A stretch of DNA of 35,969 bases from Dorea sp. 5-2 (GTDB taxonomy: Bacteria; Bacillota; Clostridia; Lachnospirales; Lachnospiraceae), in assembly GCF_000403455.2 (NCBI RefSeq), contig NZ_KE159770.1, positions 101,219 to 137,187 on the forward strand, read 5' to 3'. The translations under genes were made by a program, and so were the position numbers. The notes beneath the pieces are model-generated. The model had not been told where the DNA came from and did not search any database. It worked only from the letters and a program-made list of their open reading frames with translations. Below are positions 7,988-16,489 of this stretch, piece after piece. Every line of letters begins with the position of its first letter. Position 1 is the first letter of the stretch.

Positions 7988-9010
7988 ATGGCTAGGAATG
8001 TATATGGTCTGGACCTTGGCTCGTATGAGCTTAAGGTTTATGATAAAAAGAAAGATGTTATATGGAAAGAAAAAGATGTGATCGCCCTGAAGGACGGAGA
8101 TCACATCTATGCGGTAGGCGACGAGGCATTTATGATGTATGAAAAGGCGCCTGCGAATATAGAAGTCGTGTTTCCGATGAAAGAAGGCGTTATATCAAGA
8201 TTTCACGGAATGCAGAATCTTCTTCAGAACTTGCTGAAGAAAGACCGTCAGTTCGCGCGTGGTTCCGAATATGTCGTCGCGGTGCCTACGGACGTCACGG
8301 AGGTAGAGAAGAAAGCCTTTTTTGATCTGGTCATCCATTCGACTGCAAAAGCGAAAGAAGTAAATATCGTAGAACGGTCCATCGCAGACGCCATAGGATT
8401 GAATCTTGACGTGCAGAATACGAACGGGCTGTTGATCGTGAATTTCGGCGGTGAGACCACCGAGATTTCGGTAATAGCAGGCGGCGGTATGGTAATGAAC
8501 CGTCTTTTGAAGATCGGAGGAGCTACATTTGACCAGTCGGTTGTCAATCTGGTACGGCACAGCCATGACTTCCTGATCGGAAGGCATACGGCAGAAGTGC
8601 TCCGCAAGAGCTTCGGCATCTTTACCAGTGAAGTGGAATCTATGCTGACCGTTGCCGGCAGAGATCTGATCACCGGGGTTCCTATGCGCAAAGGTATCTC
8701 GATCAACCTTGTCAGGCTCGCCATGAAAGACCCGCTTACGGAATGCGTACAGGCGATCCAGTCTATGCTTGAGCGCACGCCTCCGGAAGTACGCCGTGCC
8801 ATTCATAAGAACGGGATCTTTCTGACCGGCGGAGTCGCCCATACGGCAGGGCTTGAGATGTATGTAGAGGAGATGATCGGGATCAAGACCCGTACCTCCG
8901 TAGAACCAGATATCTGTGCAGTAACTGGATTGAAGAAGATCATCCAGTCGAAGGAATTAAGAAAATTTGCATTTTCTATGATCGATGAAAATTATAGGTG
9001 GATGAGATAA
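7988..9010 (+). CDS. mreB: Rod-shape determining protein MreB
   Basis: 340 residues of the actin-like ATPase fold. The phosphate-1 loop is YGLDLGSYELKVY near the N-terminus, phosphate-2 is LLIVNFGGETTEISVI, and the adenosine motif is IFLTGGVAHTAGL. MreB forms membrane-bound filaments that guide lateral peptidoglycan synthesis. The N-terminal loop differs from the usual DLGTANT form, so this is a divergent member, as is common in clostridia. AGAAAGGATCTGG precedes ATG 7988. It heads the run mreB-mreC-mreD-PBP; mreC starts one base after its stop. Confidence 0.93.
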   Translation: MARNVYGLDLGSYELKVYDKKKDVIWKEKDVIALKDGDHIYAVGDEAFMMYEKAPANIEVVFPMKEGVISRFHGMQNLLQNLLKKDRQFARGSEYVVAVPTDVTEVEKKAFFDLVIHSTAKAKEVNIVERSIADAIGLNLDVQNTNGLLIVNFGGETTEISVIAGGGMVMNRLLKIGGATFDQSVVNLVRHSHDFLIGRHTAEVLRKSFGIFTSEVESMLTVAGRDLITGVPMRKGISINLVRLAMKDPLTECVQAIQSMLERTPPEVRRAIHKNGIFLTGGVAHTAGLEMYVEEMIGIKTRTSVEPDICAVTGLKKIIQSKELRKFAFSMIDENYRWMR

Positions 9011-9011
9011 T

Positions 9012-9890
9012 ATGAAGACTAAGAACAAATCGTCCTTTTCAAGTAAATACTGGCTGATCATCATCACCGTCGTCTGCGTGATCCTTCTTGGTATCGAGCG
9101 TTTTACGGACGGCGGAGGGCCGCTTCGGTTTATCGCCGGTTATACGGTGATCCCGATGCAGAAAGGGATCAGTTATGTAGGACGTTTTATGAGTGATCTG
9201 ACGGACAATTTTGAGACGATGGAAGACATGAAGAAAGCAAATAAAAAGCTGCAGACAAAGATAGATGAACTGACGATCGATAATACCCGTCTGCGTCAGG
9301 AGCAGTATGAACTGGAACGTCTGAGAGAATTGTATAAATTAGATGAGAATTATTCAGATTACGAGAAGATCGGGGCTCATGTTATCATGAATAACGGCAG
9401 CAACTGGTATACGGACTTTACCATTGACAAGGGAAGCAAGGATGGTGTTCAGGTGAATTCCAACGTTCTTGCCGGAAGCGGGCTTGTGGGGATCGTCACG
9501 GAAGTAGGACCCAATTATGCCCGTGTCCGTTCGGTGATCGACGATGCCAGTAATGTAAGCGCCATGATGCTGTCCACCTCCGATACCTGCATGGTCAGAG
9601 GTGATCTGGAATTGATGGCTGACGGCCGCCTGTATTTTGAAAAACTTGCCAATAATGACAATGAGATAGAACCTGGAGAACAAGTCGTAACCTCACATGT
9701 GAGCTCGCGTTTCCTTCAGGGGCTGTTTATCGGATATGTCAGTGATATCAAGGTTGACCCCAACAATCTGACGCGCTCCGGGTACATTACCCCGGCTGTC
9801 GATTTCAGCAAACTGCAGGAAGTCCTTGTCATTACCACGACAAAGCAGGATATGCTGGCAGATGATGAGGAAAGCAGCGAAGGAGAATGA
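9012..9890 (+). CDS. mreC: Rod-shape determining protein MreC
   Basis: 292 residues. A short cytoplasmic N-terminus is followed by one membrane helix (about residues 13-30), a coiled coil (about 65-105, with MKKANKKLQTKIDEL) and a paired beta-barrel domain outside the cell (NNGSNWYTDFTIDKGSKDGV onward). MreC links MreB/MreD to the periplasm-facing synthases PBP2 and RodA. The tail (DMLADDEESSEGE) is acidic and not conserved. The gene starts one base after mreB, and mreD follows after 3 bases. Confidence 0.93.
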   Translation: MKTKNKSSFSSKYWLIIITVVCVILLGIERFTDGGGPLRFIAGYTVIPMQKGISYVGRFMSDLTDNFETMEDMKKANKKLQTKIDELTIDNTRLRQEQYELERLRELYKLDENYSDYEKIGAHVIMNNGSNWYTDFTIDKGSKDGVQVNSNVLAGSGLVGIVTEVGPNYARVRSVIDDASNVSAMMLSTSDTCMVRGDLELMADGRLYFEKLANNDNEIEPGEQVVTSHVSSRFLQGLFIGYVSDIKVDPNNLTRSGYITPAVDFSKLQEVLVITTTKQDMLADDEESSEGE

Positions 9891-9893
9891 TAT

Positions 9894-10412
9894 ATGAAGA
9901 GAAGGCTCATTACGATCGCGATGATCCTCATATGTTTTCTGTTGGAGGGCTCCGTCTTTCATCAGCTGGCATTTGCCAGGATCAAACCCAATCTGCTGAT
10001 CATCGTGACTTCGTCATTTGGGTTTATGCGCGGTAAAAAAGAAGGAATGTTTGTAGGGGTCGTATCAGGGTTGATGGCAGATCTGTTCTGGGGAAGTACC
10101 TTAGGATTCAACATGCTGCTGTATACGGTGATCGGATATGTGAACGGAACTTTTCAGAGAATGTTCTATGACGATGATATTAAGCTTCCGATCATGCTGA
10201 TCGGATCAAGCGGGCTGGTCTATGGCCTTGCCACATACGCCTGCATCTATATGCTTCGGGGGGATTTTGCTTTCTTTACTTATCTGATCAATATTATCTT
10301 TCCTGAGTTGGTATACACAATTCTGATAACGTTAATATTATATCAGGTGATATTACACATTAACAAGAAACTTGAAGCGGAAGAACAAAGGAGTGCAAGT
10401 AAATTTGTATAG
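9894..10412 (+). CDS. mreD: Rod-shape determining protein MreD
   Basis: 172 residues with AAGGAG just before ATG 9894. It is a very hydrophobic protein with five or six membrane segments. The signature GFMRGKKEGMFVGVVSGLMADLFWGSTLGFNMLLY fits the MreD/ECF S-component-like fold. It works with MreC in the elongation complex. Its last 8 bases overlap the proposed PBP start, so translation of the two is probably coupled. Confidence 0.92.
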   Translation: MKRRLITIAMILICFLLEGSVFHQLAFARIKPNLLIIVTSSFGFMRGKKEGMFVGVVSGLMADLFWGSTLGFNMLLYTVIGYVNGTFQRMFYDDDIKLPIMLIGSSGLVYGLATYACIYMLRGDFAFFTYLINIIFPELVYTILITLILYQVILHINKKLEAEEQRSASKFV

Positions 10413-13347
10413 TTTATGGGAAAGGATCAGATCCGGTGTTGCCGGAATCCTGCAATCCAGAATATTTGTCATAATTATTATATTCTGTACGATGTCTGCA
10501 ATTCTTGTGCAGAGAGTATTCTATCTTCAGATCGTAAAAGGTCAGGAGTATCTTGACGACTATAAATTACAGATACAGAAGACGAAGGAGGTGCAGGGAA
10601 CCCGCGGCAATATCTATGACCGCAACGGGGTCCTCCTTGCATATAACCAACTGGCTTATGCGGTTACGATCGAAGATACGGGTGAATATGACAGTATCAG
10701 CCATAAGAATAAGGAATTGAACAGAGTTGTGTCCAGTGTGATCCGGATGGTAGAAGCCAACGGCGATACGGTCATCAATAACTTTGGAATTATACTTGAT
10801 AATAATAACAATTATATGTATATTGCCGAGAATGATACACAGAGGCTCCGTTTTATTGCCGACGTATATGGGAAACGGACGATTGACGAATTATCGGACA
10901 AGCAGAAAAATGTTACGGCGGAAGGTCTTATAAAGCATCTGTGTACAGACGAGATAAATGGATATGGTATCGACCAGAAGAAGATGGAGAAAAAAGATGT
11001 CCTGAAACTGGTGAATATCCGTTATGCGATCTCACTTAACAGTTACCAGAAATTCATCGCCACGACGATCGCAGAAGGCGTCAGTGAAGAGACGGTCGCG
11101 GATGTCATGGAGAATCTGGACGACCTTCAAGGGGTGAACATTGAGGAGAAATCTTTGCGGAGATACAGCGACAGCTATTGTTTTGCGAATATGATCGGTT
11201 ATATCGGACAGATCTCCCAGGAAGAATATGACGCCCTTGACAAAGAACAGCAGAAGGAATATTCTAAGACAGATACGATTGGAAAGTCCGGAATGGAAAA
11301 GACGATGGATCACCTCCTGCAGGGCAAGAAAGGTGAGATCAAGCTCTATGTAAACAGCGTGGGGAAAGTGATCGAGACGGTAAATGAGAAGGATCCCAAA
11401 GCCGGGAACGATATTTACCTTACGATTGATGCGAACCTTCAGAAAGCCGCCTACCACATCATTGAACAAGAGTTGGCAGGCGTCCTCCTGACGAAGATCC
11501 AGAACACCCTGGATTTTGACCGTACACAGGTAGAAGACGGAAGTGATGTGATCATTCCGATCGGAGATGTGTATAATACGTTCATCAGCAATGATATCCT
11601 GGATATGAATCATTTTGAAGATGAAGAGGCGGGAATTGCCGAGAAGGAAGTCTTCGCCGCATTTTCAGACAGAAAAGAGTCTGTCATACAGGCGCTGTCA
11701 GGAATCCTGTCAGATCCGAACGGCAGCGCGTACAAAGACCTCTCCCGCGAGAACCAGGCATATCTGACATACATTGTGACAGATCTTCTGACAAATAATG
11801 CCGGGATCATAATGTCAGAGTCAATTGACAGAAACGACGCCACATACCGTGCGTGGAAAGAAGATGAGAGTATCAACGTATATTCTTATCTGAACTATGC
11901 GATTTCAAAAAACTGGATCGATACATCCCTTTTAAAATCACATGTGTCTTCGGAGGGAGATTATTCCGATTCCAATGAACTTTACCAGGGAATGATCGCA
12001 TACATTCTGGATTCCGTCAATTCAGACCATAATTTTGACAAGCTGATCTATAAATATATGATCAAATCCGGCGCCGTGACAGGAAGGCAGGTCTGCATGA
12101 TGTTGTATGAACAGGGAATCCTGGCTCAGGACGACGACCAGTACAATCGTCTGGCCAGCGGAAGCCTCGGCGGATATGATTTTATCAGAGGGAAGATCGA
12201 GACCTTGGAGATCACCCCCGGACAGCTTGCGCTGGAGCCCTGTACGGGTTCTGTGGTAATGACGGATACGAATACCGGGGAAGTTCTCGCCTGTGTATCT
12301 TATCCCGGATACGATAACAACCGTCTGGCGAATGCGATGGATTCGAATTATTACAACAAACTGGTCACCGATCAGTCAAGGCCGTTCTATAACAATGCCA
12401 CACAGGAGAAGACTGCACCGGGATCCACTTACAAACCATTGGTAGCCATTGCCGGCTTGACAGAAGGCGTCGTAGACCTCAATACCTATCTGCCATGCCA
12501 TGGGACATATAAGAAAGTCGAGCCTAACCCCAAATGCTGGATCTATCCCAGCGCCCACGGGAATCTCAATGCATCAGGAGCGGTACAGCATTCCTGTAAC
12601 TGTTACTTTTATGAGGTCGGCTACCGGCTGAGCCTTCAGAACAACGGCATCGCGCAGATTGATTCCGATAATCTGGAAGGGCATGCAACCGGCAAGTATT
12701 ATTCCAGTACCATAGGATTGGATATATTGAAAAAATATGCCGCAGAATTCGGACTTGGCGAGACGACAGGGTTAGAAATCCCGGAATCGGAACCTCAGAT
12801 CTCGGATGATTCCTCCGTCCCGTCTGCGATCGGACAGGGTACTAATAACTATACGACCAGTCAGCTGGCGAGGTATATAACTGCGGTTGCCAATAAAGGA
12901 ACCGTTTATAATCTGAGTTTACTTGATAAGGCTACTTCCGTAACCGGAGATACGATAGAAGATTATCATCCAGAGGTTAAGAATACCATTACTGATGTTG
13001 CAGAATCTACATGGACTACCGTACACGAAGGTATGCGGAACATGGTAGCCGTTGAACATGGGGATCTGTTCCCGAAGATGAACGCAAGCGATATCAAACT
13101 GTCCGGAAAGACAGGTACCGCACAGCAGAGTAAGACACATCCGGACCATGGACTTTTCGTAGGATTTGCACCGAGTGAGAATCCGGAAGTAGCATTGGCA
13201 GTCCGGGTAGCGAACGGATATAGTTCTACGTACGCAGCCGAGATTGGAAATGCCGTGATGGAATACTATTATGAGATAACTCCGGAGGATGAGATCATTA
13301 CCGGAAAAGCAGCTCAGGTTAAGATAACAACTTCAACGGGAGACTAG
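10405..13347 (+). CDS. mrdA: Class B penicillin-binding protein (PBP2/MrdA type), enlarged
   Basis: 980 residues from TTG 10405. AAAGGAG lies 11 bases upstream and no ATG occurs before the membrane helix; the frame is also open from TTG 10372. A single N-terminal membrane anchor (about residues 17-40) is followed by the dimerisation domain (GTRGNIYDRNGVLLAY) and the transpeptidase domain. Catalytic motifs are S674-T-Y-K677, S730-C-N732 and K902-T-G-T. It cross-links peptidoglycan during lateral growth, partnered by RodA encoded downstream. E. coli PBP2 is about 630 residues. Most of the extra length is an insertion of roughly 255 residues between IIEQEL and TGSVVMTDTNTGEVLA (about 11476-12240), rich in acidic and helix-forming residues. 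Confidence 0.92.
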   Translation: MYSLWERIRSGVAGILQSRIFVIIIIFCTMSAILVQRVFYLQIVKGQEYLDDYKLQIQKTKEVQGTRGNIYDRNGVLLAYNQLAYAVTIEDTGEYDSISHKNKELNRVVSSVIRMVEANGDTVINNFGIILDNNNNYMYIAENDTQRLRFIADVYGKRTIDELSDKQKNVTAEGLIKHLCTDEINGYGIDQKKMEKKDVLKLVNIRYAISLNSYQKFIATTIAEGVSEETVADVMENLDDLQGVNIEEKSLRRYSDSYCFANMIGYIGQISQEEYDALDKEQQKEYSKTDTIGKSGMEKTMDHLLQGKKGEIKLYVNSVGKVIETVNEKDPKAGNDIYLTIDANLQKAAYHIIEQELAGVLLTKIQNTLDFDRTQVEDGSDVIIPIGDVYNTFISNDILDMNHFEDEEAGIAEKEVFAAFSDRKESVIQALSGILSDPNGSAYKDLSRENQAYLTYIVTDLLTNNAGIIMSESIDRNDATYRAWKEDESINVYSYLNYAISKNWIDTSLLKSHVSSEGDYSDSNELYQGMIAYILDSVNSDHNFDKLIYKYMIKSGAVTGRQVCMMLYEQGILAQDDDQYNRLASGSLGGYDFIRGKIETLEITPGQLALEPCTGSVVMTDTNTGEVLACVSYPGYDNNRLANAMDSNYYNKLVTDQSRPFYNNATQEKTAPGSTYKPLVAIAGLTEGVVDLNTYLPCHGTYKKVEPNPKCWIYPSAHGNLNASGAVQHSCNCYFYEVGYRLSLQNNGIAQIDSDNLEGHATGKYYSSTIGLDILKKYAAEFGLGETTGLEIPESEPQISDDSSVPSAIGQGTNNYTTSQLARYITAVANKGTVYNLSLLDKATSVTGDTIEDYHPEVKNTITDVAESTWTTVHEGMRNMVAVEHGDLFPKMNASDIKLSGKTGTAQQSKTHPDHGLFVGFAPSENPEVALAVRVANGYSSTYAAEIGNAVMEYYYEITPEDEIITGKAAQVKITTSTGD

Positions 13348-13358
13348 GGAAAGGATGA

Positions 13359-13955
13359 ATGTATGTGAAAGATCCGGTACTCATCAAGAGTAACAGATAC
13401 GGCATAACCATCTATTTTGACCATGACATGCCTTACGAAGAATTATTGGCGGAGACCGGTGAAAAATTCCGGGCATTTGCACATTTCTTCGATCATGCGG
13501 ACATGGCGGTAGAGTTCAAAGGCCGTGCTTTCACAAGAGAAGAAGAGCGGCTGATGGCGGAGACCATACAGGATGCGGCAAAGATACAGATCTTATGTAT
13601 TATTGAAAAAGATACCTGTACAGAACAGATTCACAGAAGAATGTTGGATGAAAGCCTGGAAACCATCCATGAAAGAGACGGTCAGTTTTATAGAGGTACG
13701 CTAAGAGGAAGGCAGATCCTGGAATCGGAGACAAGCATTGTAATTGTCGGAGACATTGAAGAGGGTGCGGTCGTCGCATCCAAACACAATGTCGTAGTGA
13801 CCGGAGCTGTCTATGGCACTGTGATCGCCGGCGCCGCCGGTGATTATGACGCGGTCATCGCAGCAAACCATATGGAGCCCAAGCGGCTCTGTATCGGGGA
13901 TATCGAAGTAAAACCAGTTATAGGAGGAAGTTATTCATGGGCGAAGTTATTGTGA
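13359..13955 (+). CDS. minC: Septum site-determining protein MinC
   Basis: 198 residues, with GGGAAAGG upstream of ATG 13359. The N-terminal domain (about residues 1-95) is the part that opposes FtsZ assembly. The C-terminal domain is a short beta-helix with hydrophobic/Gly repeats (VIVGDIEEGAVVASKHNVVVTG, then VYGTVIAGAAGDYDAVIAA), which binds MinD. The last 19 bases overlap minD. With MinD and MinE it restricts Z-ring formation to mid-cell. Confidence 0.92.
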   Translation: MYVKDPVLIKSNRYGITIYFDHDMPYEELLAETGEKFRAFAHFFDHADMAVEFKGRAFTREEERLMAETIQDAAKIQILCIIEKDTCTEQIHRRMLDESLETIHERDGQFYRGTLRGRQILESETSIVIVGDIEEGAVVASKHNVVVTGAVYGTVIAGAAGDYDAVIAANHMEPKRLCIGDIEVKPVIGGSYSWAKLL

Positions 13956-14728
13956 TTACATCAGGAAAAGGCGGCGTTGGAAAGACAACGACAACAGCGA
14001 ATCTGGGTGCGGGATTATCGAAGTTAGACAAAAAGGTAGTTGTAATAGATACAGATCTTGGGCTTCGGAATCTGGACGTAGTTATGGGGCTTGAGAATCT
14101 GATCGTCTACAATCTGGTAGACGTCATTGAAGGGACATGCCGTCTGAAGCAGGCATTGATCCGGGACAAGCGGTATGAAAACCTGTACTTGCTGCCTTCG
14201 GCACAGACCAAGGATAAGACGGCGATATCGCCGGGACAGATGAAAAAGCTTACATCCGAATTGAAGGAAGAATTCGACTACATACTTCTGGATTGCCCGG
14301 CAGGGATCGAACAGGGCTTCATGAATGCGATCGCGGGAGCAGACAGGGCAGTTATCGTGACTACTCCGGAAGTATCTGCGATCCGTGACGCAGACCGGAT
14401 CATCGGCCTTCTGGAGACGAATCATATCAAACAAATGGATCTGATCATCAACCGTATCCGGATGGACATGGTAAAACGCGGCGATATGATGACCGTGGAC
14501 GATGTGACAGAGATACTTTCCGTTCCGCTTATCGGCGCCCTGCCCGACGACGAACAGGTTGTGATCGGGACAAACCAGGGCGAGCCGGTGATCGGACTGG
14601 ATTCTAAAGCAGGAACGGCATATATGAATATCTGTAAACGAATCATGGGTATGGAAGTTCCGTTTATAGAGTTACAGAATAATACAGGGATCTTTTCGAA
14701 GCTATCCGGCCTCTTCAAGAAAGATTAG
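13937..14728 (+). CDS. minD: Septum site-determining ATPase MinD
   Basis: 263 residues. ATG 13937 is preceded by AGGAGG, within the end of minC. The deviant Walker A motif GKGGVGKTTTTANLG sits at residues 10-24, with VVIDTDLGLRNLD after it and YILLDCPAGIE as Walker B. The C-terminus (NNTGIFSKLSGLFKKD) is the amphipathic membrane-targeting helix. MinD binds the membrane as an ATP dimer, recruits MinC and is released by MinE. Length and motifs are normal. Confidence 0.96.
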   Translation: MGEVIVITSGKGGVGKTTTTANLGAGLSKLDKKVVVIDTDLGLRNLDVVMGLENLIVYNLVDVIEGTCRLKQALIRDKRYENLYLLPSAQTKDKTAISPGQMKKLTSELKEEFDYILLDCPAGIEQGFMNAIAGADRAVIVTTPEVSAIRDADRIIGLLETNHIKQMDLIINRIRMDMVKRGDMMTVDDVTEILSVPLIGALPDDEQVVIGTNQGEPVIGLDSKAGTAYMNICKRIMGMEVPFIELQNNTGIFSKLSGLFKKD

Positions 14729-14741
14729 GAGGGGTTATCGT

Positions 14742-14954
14742 ATGTTGAGAAAATCATCGGTATCGATTGCCAGGGATCGGGTGAAGGCATTAGTTGTCTC
14801 AGACCGGGTACACTGCACCCCTGATGTCTATGAAAATATATGCAGGGAACTCTACAATTCCCTGTCGAAATATATAGAATTTACAGAAGATGATTTTCAG
14901 GTAAATATTAACCGGACGCAAGTCATTATTACATTTGCAGGAGAAGAAGTGTGA
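14742..14954 (+). CDS. minE: Cell division topological specificity factor MinE (short form)
   Basis: 70 residues, preceded by AGGAGGGG at 14727-14734. The N-terminal anti-MinCD segment (ARDRVKALVVSDR) and a C-terminal dimerisation domain (ISRELYNSLSKYIE-like helix, then FQVNINRTQVIITF) are present. E. coli MinE has 88 residues; this one is shorter but keeps both parts. Its stop TGA overlaps the GTG start of rodA by four bases. Presence of MinE implies an oscillating or gradient Min system, not a DivIVA/MinJ-anchored one. Confidence 0.88.
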   Translation: MLRKSSVSIARDRVKALVVSDRVHCTPDVYENICRELYNSLSKYIEFTEDDFQVNINRTQVIITFAGEEV

Positions 14955-16081
14955 GATTACCATTACCGAAATTTACAAAACCATACCATATCAGAGATTA
15001 TAAATTTAATCTGGTTATACTTGTCATGGCATTGTCTGTCATCGGCGTGTTAGCTGTCGGCAGCGCTAAGGCGGTCAATCAGCCGAAGCAGATGTTCGGC
15101 GTTGCCACAGGCGTTGTTATAATGGTCATAGTTTCTCTGATCGATTATATATGGATCGCAGATTTTTATTGGCTGATCTATCTGTTTTCTGTCGCGATCC
15201 TAGGAGCCGTCCTGTTGTTCGGAGACAATGTCAATGGCGCGACCAGATGGATCGATCTGGGATTTACGACGTTCCAGCCTTCGGAGCTTGCCAAGATCCT
15301 GCTGATCATCTTTTTCTCCAAATTCATCACGGAGAATAAGGACGACATCAACGATGCCGTGACTTTGGTAAAGTATGCCGTATTATGTGGTATTCCGTTG
15401 GTATTGATCGTGGTTGAACCGAATCTTTCTACGACGATCTGTACCACGCTGGTTTTGTGCCTGCTTATTTACGTAGGGGGATTAAGCTACAGATTCATCG
15501 GAACCGTACTTTTAATTCTTATACCGACGGCTGTTATCTTCCTGAGCATTGTCGTACAGCCCAATCAGGTCATATTGAAAGATTATCAGCAGGCTCGTAT
15601 TCTTGCTTTTCTGGAACCGGAAAAATATGCAAGCGACGAAGGCTATCAACAGAAGAATTCTGTTATGGCGATCGGTTCCGGGCAGCTGACCGGGAAAGGC
15701 CTGAATAATAATACGACCACATCGGTAAAGAACGGGAACTTCATACTTGAACCGCAGACAGATTTCATCTTCGCGATCATCGGTGAAGAACTTGGTTTCA
15801 CAGGAAGTTGTATAGTTATTGCTTTATTGTTATTAATTGTGATACAATGTATTTTAGTAGGAACGCGATCGCAGAACCTGACGGGGAAGATCATATGCTG
15901 CGGCATAGGAGGGTTGATTGGCATTCAGAGTTTTATCAATATTGGGGTTGCCACTCAGTTATTGCCGAATACAGGTGTTCCGTTACCCTTTGTAAGTTAT
16001 GGGCTTACTTCTCTGCTAAGTCTCTACATTGGGATCGGACTGGTCTTAAACGTCGGGTTACAACCGAAAAAATACCAATAA
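14951..16081 (+). CDS. rodA: Rod-shape SEDS glycosyltransferase RodA
   Basis: 376 residues from GTG 14951 (GGAGAAGAA upstream). About ten membrane segments. The SEDS signature is visible in GATRWIDLGFTTFQPSELAKI and GLTGKGLNN-like loops (GSGQLTGKGL), and in PNTGVPLPFVSYGLTSLLSLYIGIGLVLNV near the C-terminus. RodA polymerises lipid II into glycan strands and pairs with the class B PBP encoded upstream. The link to the mre operon favours RodA over FtsW. It overlaps minE by four bases. Confidence 0.93.
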   Translation: MRLPLPKFTKPYHIRDYKFNLVILVMALSVIGVLAVGSAKAVNQPKQMFGVATGVVIMVIVSLIDYIWIADFYWLIYLFSVAILGAVLLFGDNVNGATRWIDLGFTTFQPSELAKILLIIFFSKFITENKDDINDAVTLVKYAVLCGIPLVLIVVEPNLSTTICTTLVLCLLIYVGGLSYRFIGTVLLILIPTAVIFLSIVVQPNQVILKDYQQARILAFLEPEKYASDEGYQQKNSVMAIGSGQLTGKGLNNNTTTSVKNGNFILEPQTDFIFAIIGEELGFTGSCIVIALLLLIVIQCILVGTRSQNLTGKIICCGIGGLIGIQSFINIGVATQLLPNTGVPLPFVSYGLTSLLSLYIGIGLVLNVGLQPKKYQ

Positions 16082-16093
16082 GGAGTGAATGAG

Positions 16094-16489
16094 ATGAATA
16101 TAGGATTGATCGCACATGATTCAAAGAAGACATTAATGCAGAATTTCTGTATTGCATATAGAGGAATTCTCAGTAAGAATAATCTGTATGCCACCGGAAC
16201 GACCGGACGTCTGATCGAGGAAGTAACAAATCTGAATGTGCACAAGTATCTTGCCGGTCCTTTGGGGGGGAAGCAGCAGCTTGGAGCACAGATCGCGCAG
16301 AATGATATTGACGCGCTTATCTTTTTGAGGGAACCCAATAATCCAAAACCGCATGAACCGGATGTGAATGATGTCATTCAGCTTTGTGATATGTATAATA
16401 TCCCTATGGCGACGAATCTTGCCACGGCGGAACTGATTATTTTAGCGATTGACAGAGGAGATTTAGATTGGCGTGAGATGTACAGGTAG
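16094..16489 (+). CDS. mgsA: Methylglyoxal synthase family protein with altered catalytic residues
   Basis: 131 residues from ATG 16094 (AAGGAG 8 bases upstream; GTG 16085 overlaps the ribosome site). The family converts dihydroxyacetone phosphate to methylglyoxal and phosphate. An ungapped comparison with the remembered E. coli MgsA sequence gives a constant offset of 11. His8, Asp9, the phosphate loop TGTTG, His87 and Asp90 match His19, Asp20, TGTTG, His98 and Asp101. However, the catalytic base Asp71 is Lys60 here (GPLGGKQQLG) and Asp91 is Glu80 (FLREPN). Either this clade uses altered chemistry or the protein is not an active synthase. It sits between rodA and a carboxypeptidase gene and overlaps the latter by 17 bases. 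Confidence 0.88.
   Translation: MNIGLIAHDSKKTLMQNFCIAYRGILSKNNLYATGTTGRLIEEVTNLNVHKYLAGPLGGKQQLGAQIAQNDIDALIFLREPNNPKPHEPDVNDVIQLCDMYNIPMATNLATAELIILAIDRGDLDWREMYR

Noticed and set aside
8195..8842. Minus-strand ORF of 215 codons opposite mreB
   Set aside because: Antisense of conserved mreB, no family pattern.
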